Both the position numbers and the translations under genes were made by a program. 64,000 nucleotides of DNA, from assembly GCA_041648175.1 (NCBI GenBank), contig JBAZPO010000017.1, positions 1-64,000 of the forward strand. The letters run 5' to 3'. Under the pieces are notes generated by a model. It had not been told where the DNA came from and made no database searches. It worked only from the letters and a program-made list of their open reading frames with translations. Source of the DNA: Desulfobaccales bacterium. Its GTDB lineage: Bacteria > Desulfobacterota > Desulfobaccia > Desulfobaccales > 0-14-0-80-60-11. Below, piece after piece: positions 16,323 to 25,342 of the stretch (the first letter of the stretch is position 1; each line of letters begins with the position of its first letter).

Positions 16323-16590
16323 AGGCCGGGGAGCCGATATTTTCCTGGGAGCGACAGACCAGCCCATCAAAAAGCGGCGGGCTCCCAAAGGCCAGGGGGC
16401 CGACGTTTTTTTGGGACCGGAGATAAGCCCGCCTGAGCCGAAGCGCCCCCCTCTCCTGGCTCCCGCGGCCATGGAGGCGGCCCTGGATCGAGTCCGCCAA
16501 ACCCTGACCCCCTCTCTTGGCACTGTCGACCGGTCGCACCTGGTCGTGATACTGTGGCTGCGGGTGGCCTTGAAAGAGGCTGGTTTTTAA
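16300..16590 (+). CDS. Small basic ParA-linked protein with duplicated KGxGADxFLG motif
   Basis: 96 residues. The ATG at 16300 has GGAGG 9 nt upstream and overlaps parA by 23 bp, so translation is coupled. The first 50 residues hold two copies of a basic motif: ISKGRGADIFLG and APKGQGADVFLG, joined by a KKRR linker. This resembles the Lys/Arg-rich N-terminal tail with which ParB-type partners stimulate ParA ATPase. No ParB nuclease-like or helix-turn-helix domain follows, only about 45 residues with two helices (MEAALDRVRQTL; LVVILWLRVALKEAGF). ParA-activating adaptor is inference. No named family was recognised. Confidence 0.7.
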   Translation: MPKRPISKGRGADIFLGATDQPIKKRRAPKGQGADVFLGPEISPPEPKRPPLLAPAAMEAALDRVRQTLTPSLGTVDRSHLVVILWLRVALKEAGF

Positions 16591-16836
16591 TCAGAAACCC
16601 TCGCCTGATCCCCCTCCCCTTCTCCAGTGCAGGCAGGCTTTACCCTGCCGTCGCCCCACCGAAACCGTGCAACCTCGCCCCTTTGGCCAGAGTGACAATA
16701 AAAACCTGGTCAGCCGCGTCTAATCTTGGGACAGCCGATTTCTGTGGTAAAATAGGGCCAGCCGCATTGGAGGGGGCCTGGAAGCAGGCAGCCTCGACAT
16801 TTGCTAAATAAGACGTTCCCCGTCATCAGGAAGCCT

Positions 16837-17304
16837 ATGGATATAACCGCCCGTGAGATCATGGATACCAACTTCTCCACCCTGTCGCCCCGTATGACCA
16901 TTGCCGAGGCCATGCAGGTTTTTCAAAAAGCCGGGGAAGAGCATAAGCAGATTGTCTTCGGCATGGTGGTCACCGAGACGTCGGGGCAATTAGTTGGCAT
17001 GCTCTCTATGTATGACATCTTCCTGCTGATCCGGCCCAAGCATATTCACATCTGGGGCGAGATCAAGGACGTGGACGTCTCGGGCATCCTGGATGAAGCT
17101 TGCCAACGGTCCAAGTCCATGCTGGTGGGGGATATCATGACCACCGACCTTACCACTATCACCCCGGACACCCACCTGCTCCAGGTCATCGACATCATGA
17201 TTAAAAAGCATGTTCGCCGGCTGCCGGTCCTGGAGGCCGGCAAGATGGTGGGGATGGTGTACATATCCAGGGTCTTTCAACATCTTCTGGGACGGTTTTC
17301 GTAG
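16837..17304 (+). CDS. CBS-domain pair protein
   Basis: 155 residues with two CBS motifs (TAREIMDTNFSTLSPRMTIA; VGDIMTTDLTTITPDTHLLQ), an adenosyl-nucleotide-binding Bateman module. The ATG at 16837 has AGGA 5 nt upstream; an upstream in-frame TTG at 16801 lacks a site. The insert between the strands of CBS 1 (PKHIHIWGEIKDVDVSGIL) is typical of stand-alone regulators in anaerobes. The regulated target is unknown. Same strand as the four-CBS gene 45 bp downstream. Confidence 0.8.
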   Translation: MDITAREIMDTNFSTLSPRMTIAEAMQVFQKAGEEHKQIVFGMVVTETSGQLVGMLSMYDIFLLIRPKHIHIWGEIKDVDVSGILDEACQRSKSMLVGDIMTTDLTTITPDTHLLQVIDIMIKKHVRRLPVLEAGKMVGMVYISRVFQHLLGRFS

Positions 17305-17320
17305 TTTTCGTATTTTCGTA
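17295..17320. repeat. Tandem array of TTTTCGTA units spanning a stop codon
   Basis: GTTTTCGTA, GTTTTCGTA, TTTTCGTA. The TAG stop of the CBS gene (17302-17304) lies inside the array. Confidence 0.6.
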
Positions 17321-17349
17321 AGAGCTGAAACCAGGGAGTCAGGACTGCC

Positions 17350-18237
17350 ATGGCTGTGAATGATCGCCAGAATGTCATGAAGGATTTAACGGTCAGGGAG
17401 GCCATGCGCCGGCTCACCATTCACCTGGCTGCGGAGGCTTCCCTGGAGAAGGTCATCAGCTATGCCATCAAGTACAAGGTTAATGCCATTCTGGTTACCG
17501 ACGCCGGCGGCGAGGCCTTGGGGGTGGTCACCAAAACCGATCTCATGGGGGCTTATTATGCCGGACTGCCGCTTTCTACCCCGGCGTCCTCCATCATGGT
17601 GGGCCCACCTTTGTTCTGCCACCTGGAAGATTCGCTGGATGCAGCCCTGGATCAGATGCGCACCCACAAAATTCATCGGCTCTATGTCAAAGAAGAGGGG
17701 CAAAAGGCTGTGGGGGTCCTGGCCTATCCGGATATCGTGGGTTTACTCTACCGCTATTGCCACCAGTGCGACCGGAACCTGCTGAGGAAAACGGCTGATA
17801 GGGAGCACTCTCTGTCCGACCGGTTCCGCCTCCGGGAAGTCATGACCCCGGGCGTCTATGCCCACGATGAGAACGACAGTCTGCTCCAGGTGATGGAAGG
17901 GCTGGCGGCCCATAAGTTCGGCGCTCTGCTGATTACCGGGGCGGAAGGCGCACCGGTGGGGGTGATTTCCAAGACCGACCTCATCTTAGCCTATAAGCAT
18001 GGCACCCCGGCCGAGGTCAGGGCCGAGACCGTGATGACCAGGGGGGTACAGGCCTGCGATGGCGATGACATCCTGGTCAACGCCCTGCGCCGGATGATCT
18101 TTTCTGATGTCTCCCGTCTCTTTGTCTATCAAGAAGCGCCCGGCCACATTGTGGGCGTGTTTTCTCTGTCCGACGCCGCCCGGCTCCGCTCGGGGACGTG
18201 CCGGGCCTGTGTCAGCAGCCGCATTCGCCCCCAGTAG
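17350..18237 (+). CDS. Four-CBS-domain protein with C-terminal CxxC
   Basis: 295 residues made of two Bateman modules: LTVREAMRRLTIHLAAEASL, PASSIMVGPPLFCHLEDSL, LREVMTPGVYAHDENDSL and ETVMTRGVQACDGDDILV. Each CBS ends with the family's GVVTKTDL / GVISKTDL strand. Cysteines cluster at HQCDRN and at the C-terminus (GTCRACVSS), possibly a small metal or redox site. No catalytic domain is attached, so it probably regulates a partner by adenylate level (inference). Likely co-transcribed with the CBS protein upstream. Confidence 0.8.
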   Translation: MAVNDRQNVMKDLTVREAMRRLTIHLAAEASLEKVISYAIKYKVNAILVTDAGGEALGVVTKTDLMGAYYAGLPLSTPASSIMVGPPLFCHLEDSLDAALDQMRTHKIHRLYVKEEGQKAVGVLAYPDIVGLLYRYCHQCDRNLLRKTADREHSLSDRFRLREVMTPGVYAHDENDSLLQVMEGLAAHKFGALLITGAEGAPVGVISKTDLILAYKHGTPAEVRAETVMTRGVQACDGDDILVNALRRMIFSDVSRLFVYQEAPGHIVGVFSLSDAARLRSGTCRACVSSRIRPQ

Positions 18238-18251
18238 GCTGACCGAAACGG

Positions 18252-18860
18252 CTATTTCTTGCCCTTGATTTTATCCCACGCCTCGATTTCCGCTTTGGCC
18301 CGTTCCCGGTGGTAATAAGTATCGGTCTTTTGTTGCTGACTGAGCAGGGCGATGGAGTAGAGAGAGAGTTCCCCTTCGCGTTCGAGGTCGCTATATTTGA
18401 GGGACATGCGCGTTTTAACTCCATTGTAGTAGAATTCCTGGACATCCAACTGTTGCAGGACTCTCGATCTCTGGCCTTGTCCGAACCTGGAAAAACAATA
18501 ATCCTTTAAGATTTGAAATTGCCGCTCACCTTTGACTGTAATGATAACCCCGCAAAACTTGCCATTCCAAAACTCGTAGACGACATCATCGAGTTTGACG
18601 GTCACCATTTGTAAATCTTCCTTAATTTTCTTATAGTAGGTGAAGGGTCCGACGATGGCGATCACTTCCATGGTGTGGAGCGGGTCCAGGGTGGCGATGT
18701 CCGTTTGCCACTTGAGGCCCCGGAAGCCATCCGGCTCAGAACCGGGTTTAAAGGTGTAATTGTAGGAAAACATCTGTTCCGGGGCCGCCGGGGCCTGACC
18801 CGACCCAAAGACCAGGGCCATGAGCAACGTCATTCCTAAAAGGATGGCCTTTTTCAGCAT
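18252..18860 (-). CDS. Exported protein of unknown function
   Basis: About 202 residues from the ATG at 18860, chosen because GGAGGG lies 10 nt upstream and a signal peptide follows at once (MLKKAILLGMTLLMALVFGSGQAPA, cleavage near AAPEQ). The mature domain (about 175 residues) opens FRGLKWQTDIATL, includes FTYYKKIKEDLQM, DDVVYEFWNGKFCGVIITVKG and FCFSRFGQG-like strands, and ends in a basic helix. A 'GxxWG' fold typical of small periplasmic proteins is possible but unproved. Convergent with the CBS gene. Confidence 0.7.
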   Translation of the reverse strand: MLKKAILLGMTLLMALVFGSGQAPAAPEQMFSYNYTFKPGSEPDGFRGLKWQTDIATLDPLHTMEVIAIVGPFTYYKKIKEDLQMVTVKLDDVVYEFWNGKFCGVIITVKGERQFQILKDYCFSRFGQGQRSRVLQQLDVQEFYYNGVKTRMSLKYSDLEREGELSLYSIALLSQQQKTDTYYHRERAKAEIEAWDKIKGKK

Positions 18861-19066
18861 TCTTATAGTTCCCTCCTGAAACCAGCGTTGACCGGGGTTC
18901 TTACCGGGCTCGGTTGCCATTCTCTGACCCGGTTCACCGGGGAGATTCAGGTGGGGTGCATTGTATACGATAGCGAACCCCAAAGCCAGCGAGTTTTTGC
19001 GCAGGCCGCCAGCCACCTCGTTTTTGCGGCGCCGGCAAAATCTTGCATCAATTAGGAGATAGACCG

Positions 19067-19873
19067 ATGCTTGATTTACGCAGCATTGATTATTCGGCCC
19101 TGGACGTGCCCGAGGTTTTATTGCGCCTGTTTCACCCCCGGCCCGAATCACGCCTCAGCGCTGCCTCGACTGCATTCCAAGACCTCTTGATCCCGGTGGC
19201 AGATAACGTGCTCGTGGGGGCCAGCTTGCACATGGGAGAACTGGCCGCCCCTACCCTGCTCTTTTTCCACGGCAACGGCGAAATCGTGGCGGATTATGAC
19301 GAACTGGCGCCCTTCTACCTGCGCTTAGGAGTCAATTTTATTCCCGTGGATTATCGAGGTTACGGCCGGTCCACCGGCTCTCCCATGGTGAGCGCCATGA
19401 TGCAGGACTGCCATAGGGTCTTCGCATACTTTCGGGATTGGCTGCCGGAGCAGGGATACACGGGGCCTCTGATCGTCATGGGCCGCTCCCTGGGGAGCGC
19501 CTCAGTTTTAGAGCTCGCGGCCAGCTATCCGGACCAGGTGGCGGGTCTGATCGTAGAAAGCGGCTTTGCCTTTGCCGGGCCCCTGCTGCAACTTCTGGGC
19601 GTCAACCTCGGGGCTATCGGCTTTCAGGAGAAAGCGGGGTTTCGCAACGTGGACAAGATCAAATCTTATCCCGGTCCCACCCTGATCATCCACGCGGAGC
19701 ACGACCATATTATTCCATTCAGCGACGGCCAGGCCTTGTTTAACGCCAGCCGCGCCCAGGACAAGACCCTGCTCAAAATCCCCAATGCCAATCACAACGA
19801 CATCCTCTTGCAAGGTTTTAGCGAATATATGGCAGCCATAAAAAACCTGGCGGATAAGATTCGTAACGCCTGA
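19067..19873 (+). CDS. Alpha/beta hydrolase (serine hydrolase)
   Basis: 268 residues from the ATG at 19067 (AGGAG 9 nt upstream; an in-frame TTG at 19043 is rejected). Canonical fold: oxyanion-hole LLFFHGNGE, VDYRGYGRSTG, nucleophile Ser in VMGRSLGSASV, Asp in LIIHAEHDHIIP and catalytic His in NANHNDIL. It resembles the BEM46/ABHD13-like 'HGN' group of esterases. No signal peptide, so cytoplasmic. Substrate unknown. It is divergent from the exported protein upstream, with about 200 bp between. Confidence 0.85.
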   Translation: MLDLRSIDYSALDVPEVLLRLFHPRPESRLSAASTAFQDLLIPVADNVLVGASLHMGELAAPTLLFFHGNGEIVADYDELAPFYLRLGVNFIPVDYRGYGRSTGSPMVSAMMQDCHRVFAYFRDWLPEQGYTGPLIVMGRSLGSASVLELAASYPDQVAGLIVESGFAFAGPLLQLLGVNLGAIGFQEKAGFRNVDKIKSYPGPTLIIHAEHDHIIPFSDGQALFNASRAQDKTLLKIPNANHNDILLQGFSEYMAAIKNLADKIRNA

Positions 19874-19919
19874 GAGACCACTCCAGGCCCTGACCAATAA
19901 CCCTGGCGCCATGCCGGCC

Positions 19920-21164
19920 TCAGTTCAGTGGAGAATTGCGCCAGAGATGGCAGAAATCCTGGTCGGAGTCGGCGCAGACCCGCGGTACCGTTAGCCTCAA
20001 GGATATCGGGGTGATAAGCGTGGTGATGAAGGCCATGAGGATGAGGATGGTGAATTGGGCTTCGGTGAGCAAAGGCGAACCGATCATCCCATTGGCCAGG
20101 AGGACGGAGCTCAACAGGAGGATCTCTTTGGCGACGATGAGCGCCACCTCGCCCCGCCCATTCATGCCCAGGCCGATGACCAGGGCTTCCCGCCAACTCC
20201 GCCGGAAAAACAGGACTGGCAGTCCGCAACCCACCACCTTGCCGAAGATGGCCACCCCCACCACCGCGGCCAGAAGGAACCAGTCATGGGCCGGGAGATC
20301 GAGGGTGACCTCAAACGACAGACTCACGAAGAATATCGGTCCCAGGAAGCCATAAATAATATTGAAGAAACGGTCATGCAGCTTGTGATAAAGTTCTGGT
20401 TCGATCACTTCCTGGCGGACGAACTGCCCGGCCAGGAAGGCCCCGATGATGATGTGGAGGCCCACCATTTCTGCCAGGTAACCCATGATCAACGCTATCA
20501 ACAGCGCGAAGGTAAACCCTTTGGCCTCCCGATCCTTGATACGTCGAGTGAGCGGGGGCAGCACGAACTGGCCCACCAGGATGGTACAGCCGAAAAAGGC
20601 CGCCACTTTGCCAATCATTATCAGGAGGCTGAAGGGGTCTACGGAGCCGGTTTTGGCCAGGTTGGTAAGCACTGAAAATGTTACCAGGGCCAGGATGTCG
20701 TCCACGATAGCTGCCCCGATGATGATATGGCCCACCTTGGAATGGTGGATCTCCAATTCCTGGAGGACCCGGGTCTGCACCGCAATGGCCGTGATTGACA
20801 GTCCCATGCCGATAATGAGCGCTTGGAAGGTGGTGGCTCCGTACAGGACAGCCACGCCATATCCCACCGCAAAGGGCAGGATGAAGCCCCCCACCGCCAC
20901 TGCCAGGGAAATCCAGAATTGTTCCAGAAGCTTGCGAGGGTCCATCTCCATGCCGGAGTAAAACATCAGGAAGAAAACGCCCAGATCCGCCAGAATGGTC
21001 AAACCTTCATGGGGCTGGACCCAACCCAGGAGGGGCGGCCCCAGGAGCAGGCCACCCAACAACTCTCCCAAGAGCCGGGGCAGGCGCAGCCGCTGGAAGA
21101 GGTCCCCCAGCAGCCAGGCCACCAGCAAGATCAAGATGATATCGATGATTAGCTTGGTTTCCAT
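19920..21164 (-). CDS. CPA2-family cation/proton antiporter
   Basis: 414 residues with about 12 hydrophobic segments, inner membrane. Exchanges Na+ or K+ for H+. CPA2 signs: LPRLLGELLGGLLLGPPLLG near the N-terminus, GMGLSITAIAVQTRVLQEL, then the ion-site region GAAIVDDILALVTFSVL (DD pair) and MNGRGEVALIVA. It lacks the C-terminal RCK/TrkA-N domain of KefB/KefC, so gating by NAD or glutathione is not expected. It is 45 bp downstream of the CoA-disulfide reductase gene on the same strand and probably co-transcribed. Confidence 0.87.
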   Translation of the reverse strand: METKLIIDIILILLVAWLLGDLFQRLRLPRLLGELLGGLLLGPPLLGWVQPHEGLTILADLGVFFLMFYSGMEMDPRKLLEQFWISLAVAVGGFILPFAVGYGVAVLYGATTFQALIIGMGLSITAIAVQTRVLQELEIHHSKVGHIIIGAAIVDDILALVTFSVLTNLAKTGSVDPFSLLIMIGKVAAFFGCTILVGQFVLPPLTRRIKDREAKGFTFALLIALIMGYLAEMVGLHIIIGAFLAGQFVRQEVIEPELYHKLHDRFFNIIYGFLGPIFFVSLSFEVTLDLPAHDWFLLAAVVGVAIFGKVVGCGLPVLFFRRSWREALVIGLGMNGRGEVALIVAKEILLLSSVLLANGMIGSPLLTEAQFTILILMAFITTLITPISLRLTVPRVCADSDQDFCHLWRNSPLN

Positions 21165-21209
21165 AGTCTCGATCAGCCGGTGGCGGTCATCCCGATAGAT
21201 TCCCGGGTC

Positions 21210-22925
21210 TTACTCTTTTTCGCCCTTGCCGCGCTCCAACTCAAAGGGCCAATGGGTCACGCCGCCATCCATGAACTTCACGTTCTTAAAGCCCAGACCC
21301 TCCAGGATTTTTTCCGCTTCATAGCCCCTTAGGCTCTGCTGGCAGAAAGGGATATACAACTTGTCTTTGGGCAACGTGTGGGCTTTGTCCCGGAGGCGGG
21401 CCAGGGGCATGGCAAAGGCTTTCGGATGCTTGAGGCGCTCGCGCTTGAACTCACCCGGGGTGCGAACGTCCAGGAGCATGAAATCTTCACCCCGGTCAGT
21501 GAGGGCCTGGACTTCCAGGGGTGAAACGCTCTGGGCCACGCCGGTGAGCTTGTTTTGCATCACCTGGGCGGCATTGACCAACAGGTCGATGGCCACGGAA
21601 TATGGGGGCGAATACCCCAGGTTGAATTGGGTGAAATCTTCCACCGTTGCCCCCAGGGTGATGGCCGCGGCGGCCACATCCAGGCGCTTGGCGCCGTCCC
21701 CAGGTCCCACCACCTGGAGCCCCAACACTATGCCGGTGACCTGGTCAGCCACCATTTTAAGACCCACGAACTGCGCGTCGGGGAGGTAATGGGCGTGGTC
21801 CAGGCCCGGAACCAGGACGGTCGCAACCTCGAAGCCGGCCTGTTTGGCCGCGGCCTCGGTCAAGCCCGTAGCGCCCACGGTATAGTCAAAGACCCTAGCC
21901 ACCGCGGTTCCCACCATGCCCTGATAGGCCAAGTGGCCGCCAGTGAGGTTGGTGCCGATAATCCGCCCTTGGATGTTGGCTTGTTGTCCGGATGATACTA
22001 CCACCGGCCGGTTGAGGAGGCGATGGTAGGTTTCGGCGCAATCGCCGCCGGCATAGATGTCCGGGTCCGAGGTGCGCTGTTCCCGGTCCACCTGGATGGC
22101 CCCGGTCTCCCCGATGGCCAGGCCCGCGGCCCGGGCCAACTCCACGTTGGGCCGCACCCCCACCGCCACCACCGCCAGTTCCGCGGGGAACTCGCCCTTG
22201 GAGGTATAGACCCGGTTCAGGTGGCCGTCCTCGTCACTGCCGAGACTGGTGGCCGCCTCCCCGGTGAGCACCTTAACTCCTTTACTTTCCAGGTGTCTTT
22301 TTAACAGCGCCCCCATCTCGAAGTCCAGCAAGCCGGGGAAGACTTGGTCCATAGCTTCGACCACCGTGACCTCCACACCCCAGTCCACCAGGGCTTCGGC
22401 CACTTCCAGGCCGATGGCGCCGGCTCCGATCAGGGCGGCGCGCCGAGGTTTGTGCTCCTCCAACGCGGCCATGATGGCCAGGCCGTCCCGGGGCTGGCGG
22501 ATCACGAAGACGTTTTCCACATCGATCCCCGGCACTTTCGGCCGGACCGGCAGCGCGCCGGTGGCCAGCACCAGCTTGTCGTACGGATAGGTTTCCTCCT
22601 GGGAAGTAGCCAGGTCCCGGACTTTGACTGCTTTGGCGGCGCGGTCAATGGCCAGCACTTCTTTGCCGGTGAGGAAGTTGATGTCCTTCACCTTGCGGAA
22701 ATATTCCACATCCCGCATCACCCCCACAGGTGAGGCCAACAGATGCTTGACGTCCGGGATTTCGCCGGAAATCAGGAAGGGCAAGCCACAAGCGGAGTAA
22801 GAGATGTAATCGCCTTTCTCCAGGATGGTGATGGAAGCCTGGGGATCTAAGCGCCGGGCTCTCGCGGCGGCTTTGGGGCCCGCGGCCACACCGCCCACTA
22901 TCACAATTTTCAAGGGATCTGCCAT
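21210..22925 (-). CDS. CoA-disulfide reductase-like FAD oxidoreductase with C-terminal rhodanese domain
   Basis: 571 residues from the ATG at 22925 (GGAGG 8 nt upstream). FAD Rossmann IVIVGGVAAGPKAAARARR, single active Cys in YSACGLPF, NAD(P)H motif AALIGAGAIGLEVAEAL, FAD motif IYAGGDCAETYH, dimerisation domain, then from about residue 465 a rhodanese domain (FMLLDVRTPGEFKRERLKHP). The rhodanese loop carries its Cys in FCQQSLRGYEA. Members reduce CoA disulfide, polysulfide or CoA-persulfide in sulfur-using anaerobes (family knowledge). It is probably cytoplasmic and co-transcribed with the downstream antiporter. Confidence 0.88.
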   Translation of the reverse strand: MADPLKIVIVGGVAAGPKAAARARRLDPQASITILEKGDYISYSACGLPFLISGEIPDVKHLLASPVGVMRDVEYFRKVKDINFLTGKEVLAIDRAAKAVKVRDLATSQEETYPYDKLVLATGALPVRPKVPGIDVENVFVIRQPRDGLAIMAALEEHKPRRAALIGAGAIGLEVAEALVDWGVEVTVVEAMDQVFPGLLDFEMGALLKRHLESKGVKVLTGEAATSLGSDEDGHLNRVYTSKGEFPAELAVVAVGVRPNVELARAAGLAIGETGAIQVDREQRTSDPDIYAGGDCAETYHRLLNRPVVVSSGQQANIQGRIIGTNLTGGHLAYQGMVGTAVARVFDYTVGATGLTEAAAKQAGFEVATVLVPGLDHAHYLPDAQFVGLKMVADQVTGIVLGLQVVGPGDGAKRLDVAAAAITLGATVEDFTQFNLGYSPPYSVAIDLLVNAAQVMQNKLTGVAQSVSPLEVQALTDRGEDFMLLDVRTPGEFKRERLKHPKAFAMPLARLRDKAHTLPKDKLYIPFCQQSLRGYEAEKILEGLGFKNVKFMDGGVTHWPFELERGKGEKE

Positions 22926-23406
22926 GGTAACGGCCTCCGATAATGCTTCAGGACCACGGGGGAGTTTAGCAGCCTGCCCCACCCCTGAGGTCTGGTCTTA
23001 GTTAGCTCTCATCTGAAAACGTTTAAAGATGCAACCGGCCTTCAAAGTCCCCCTTTGGTAAAGGGGGGGATTTTAAAGGCGTTTCCGGATGAAAACTAGT
23101 TAGGCGAATTATTCAAATATAAGGCGAGATCGGCGGGAGTTCCAGGGTAAAGCTCAGTTAAAGGAATTTTAGCCCGTTCGCAGCTTCATGAAACTCACAA
23201 GCAAGGGATGAGTGGATCGGGGGGGCACACAAGCGCTGGACACTATTCATAGGCAAAGGCCGGAGCAGCATTGACCCTGCCCACTGTTACCTTTGCTGAA
23301 GGGCGCTCTTTTAAACTGAGAGGCAGGTTAATTTCAGCATCTCCAGGTAATTCCCGGGGTTCCCAAAAACTGGGATTATCTTTATGCAACTCGCTCCGGC
23401 CTCGCC
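22926..23406. other. Intergenic region with one CCCCCT palindrome
   Basis: 481 bp without a supported gene. AAAGTCCCCCTTTGGTAAAGGGGGGATTT-type hairpin at 23044-23078 belongs to the family seen at 6546-6722 and 9171-9262. Short open frames here have no ribosome site and no similarity that could be recognised. Confidence 0.5.
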
Positions 23407-23595
23407 TCATTTGCCCGCTTGCATGGCGGCCCCGCACGCGGGGCATTTCATGGCGGCGCAGGCGGTACCGGCTGCAGCCGACATCTCATTGCCGCAGGAG
23501 GGGCACACGCATTTGGCTTGAGTCTTGGTTTCAGGCTCTGCCTCGAACCCGCAGCAGCCACAATCACAATCCGTACCATGGCCTTCTAAGGGCAT
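23407..23595 (-). CDS. Small zinc-ribbon protein (62 aa)
   Basis: Cys-rich: DCDCGCCGF near the N-terminus, then CVCPSCGNEM and CAAMKCPACGAAM. The two CPxCG knuckles look like a zinc ribbon; the N-terminal Cys cluster could bind a second metal. The second half is paralogous to the peptide at 25145-25342. A purine-rich site (AGAGG) precedes the ATG. It lies downstream of the PAS kinase on the same strand. Function unknown; such peptides often accompany metal-cluster genes in anaerobes. Confidence 0.75.
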   Translation of the reverse strand: MPLEGHGTDCDCGCCGFEAEPETKTQAKCVCPSCGNEMSAAAGTACAAMKCPACGAAMQAGK

Positions 23596-23711
23596 AACTC
23601 TTACCTCTCATTTTTAACCAAAAGATAAGTCCCCGGCCCATTTAGTCAAGTTTTTTACTTGATTATTTACTGTATACCGTGGCGATCCACTGGCAGGAAG
23701 CGTGCGATGGG

Positions 23712-24803
23712 TTATTTTGATGGGGTATTCTGGGTCTCTAAAGGAATGGTAAAGTAGAAGGCGCTGCCGTGTCCCGGGGAAGTATCCACCCAGATTCGGC
23801 CACCGTGGGCGTCGATGATCCGCTTGACCGTAGCCAGCCCCAGGCCGAAGCCCGGAATGTTTGCCACCCCCTGGCCCCGGTAAAAGCTTTCAAAGAGATG
23901 AGACAGGTCGTCAGGCGAGATGCCGGGACCTTGATCTTTCACGGCGAAGCGGACGGCTGGGTCCTCGACCTGGGCGTTAAGCCAGACCGTGCTGCCCGAG
24001 GGACTATACTTGATGGCATTGCCGATGAGGTTTTCCAAAACCCGGCGGAACAGGTACGGGTCGGCCTTCAGGGTGGGAATCCCAGGAGGAAGATTTATTG
24101 AGAGGGTGATGTCTTTGGCTTCCGCCAGGGGCATAAGCAGGGTGACGACCTCCTGGCACTCGCCGGCCACGTCCAGGTCCTGGGGCTGCGGGATCATAAT
24201 CCGCAGGTCCAGGCGGGCGAATTCCAAAAACCGGGTGATGAGTTCTTCCAGGTGGTGCAGTTCCCGGTCGACGGTCTGGAGGTAGTTGATTTGCGGGGGT
24301 GATAGCTCCCCCAACTTGCCCTGGAGCAGGCGTCGGATCAGGCCCGCGGTGCCCACGACCGGGGTTTTCAGGTCATGGGCGAACATGTTGACCAGATGCC
24401 GGCGCTCGGTCTCCAGGCGTTTTACGAGGGTCAGGTCCCGAATGATGACGGCCCCGCCGTAGATCGCCCCGCGCTCGTCCCTCAGCGCAAAGGAACTGAT
24501 CATCACCGGCACTTCCTGGCCCGAACGGCTGTGCATGATGAGTTCCTCGGTTACCTCAAGCTTACCCCCCCAGACCTGGTTTAAGGGGAAATTAGCTTCG
24601 CCTCCCTGAAAGTGCAAAATTTCCCCGGTGTCTCGGCCCAGGGCTTCCGCCCGGCTAAACCCGGTCATCCTCTCGGCGGCGGGGTTAAATTCCGTAATCC
24701 GGCCCTGGGTATCCGCAGTAATCACTGCGCCCGGGGTTTTCTGAATCAGAAAGTGGGACCAATCGTGAGACCTGGTCGAGTTAGCGTGCTTTGCTTTGGG
24801 CAT
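23712..24803 (-). CDS. PAS-domain sensor histidine kinase
   Basis: 363-residue cytoplasmic kinase without receiver. PAS at about 17-130 (TPGAVITADTQGRITEFNPA, ending VIIRDLTLVKRLE), H-box MFAHDLKTPVVGTAGLIRRL, N-box LENLIGNAIKYSP, G1 KDQGPGISPDD and G2 GFGLGLATVKRIIDAHGG. The start is only 2 bp from the end of MITE copy B, so its leader comes from the repeat and no good ribosome site is seen. No cognate regulator is nearby. It is flanked by two zinc-ribbon peptides on the same strand. Confidence 0.88.
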   Translation of the reverse strand: MPKAKHANSTRSHDWSHFLIQKTPGAVITADTQGRITEFNPAAERMTGFSRAEALGRDTGEILHFQGGEANFPLNQVWGGKLEVTEELIMHSRSGQEVPVMISSFALRDERGAIYGGAVIIRDLTLVKRLETERRHLVNMFAHDLKTPVVGTAGLIRRLLQGKLGELSPPQINYLQTVDRELHHLEELITRFLEFARLDLRIMIPQPQDLDVAGECQEVVTLLMPLAEAKDITLSINLPPGIPTLKADPYLFRRVLENLIGNAIKYSPSGSTVWLNAQVEDPAVRFAVKDQGPGISPDDLSHLFESFYRGQGVANIPGFGLGLATVKRIIDAHGGRIWVDTSPGHGSAFYFTIPLETQNTPSK

Positions 24804-24805
24804 CT

Positions 24806-24906
24806 TATACTCATCGCCAAAAGTTTTTTCTTATTAACCCCTCACCCTACCCTCTCCCACAAGGGGAGAGGAGAATTAGAGGAAAGAACTTTTGGCAAAT
24901 GCTATA
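24806..24906. mobile_element. MITE-like element, copy B
   Basis: 101 bp: TATACTCATCGCCAAAAG left end, right end reading inward TATAGCATTTGCCAAAAG, same interior hairpin as copy A. Two base pairs separate it from the start codon of the kinase. Confidence 0.75.
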
Positions 24907-24918
24907 AGTTTTCAGATT

Positions 24919-24945
24919 TAGGGGCGGGTTTCAGACCCGCCCCTA
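24919..24945. repeat. 29-bp-family palindrome, copy 1
   Basis: TAGGGGCGGGTTTCAGACCCGCCCCTA. Near-identical palindromes lie at 33365-33393 (inside prmC) and 36569-36597. The gap 24907-25144 holds no gene. Confidence 0.75.
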
Positions 24946-25144
24946 GCGCAGGCTTTGCCTGCAAAATAATGTAAATCTTATTAACAGTTTTTGCCATGGA
25001 GGGCAATCCGATTTTCCCGGAGCTCTGAGTGGAAAGGTCGAGAGCATAGGTAATTGAAAAGGGGACCGCCCCGGATGGACCAACCCCCTTTGAGAAATCC
25101 TATGGGAGCCAAGCTCGGTTGAAACGCTCGGCTTCTGAAGCTGA

Positions 25145-25342
25145 TCAATCTCTCCTGGTCATGGCGCCGCCGCACTGGGGACAGGCAACTTCCCGGCAGG
25201 GCACCCCCGGTGCATGGGGGACCTGGTGCCCGCAGACCGCGCAGACGCAGGTGCCTTGAGGCCCCCGGCCGGTTCGCGCTCTCCCGCCACCACAACCACA
25301 TTTCTGTCCAGCCCCCTGACCTTGTCCTCTTTCTTGCACCAT
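25145..25342 (-). CDS. Small zinc-ribbon protein (65 aa), paralogue of 23407
   Basis: A Gly/Arg-rich N-terminus with CGCGGGR is followed by CVCAVCGHQVPHAPGVPC and VACPQCGGAM. The CxxCG-HxPGxPC-CPxCG pattern is a recurrent zinc- or iron-binding peptide in anaerobic bacteria, often beside NifX/Mrp-like genes (family knowledge). Its start has an AGGAGG-like site. Same strand as the kinase downstream and divergent from gltX. No partner can be assigned. Confidence 0.75.
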   Translation of the reverse strand: MVQERGQGQGAGQKCGCGGGRARTGRGPQGTCVCAVCGHQVPHAPGVPCREVACPQCGGAMTRRD

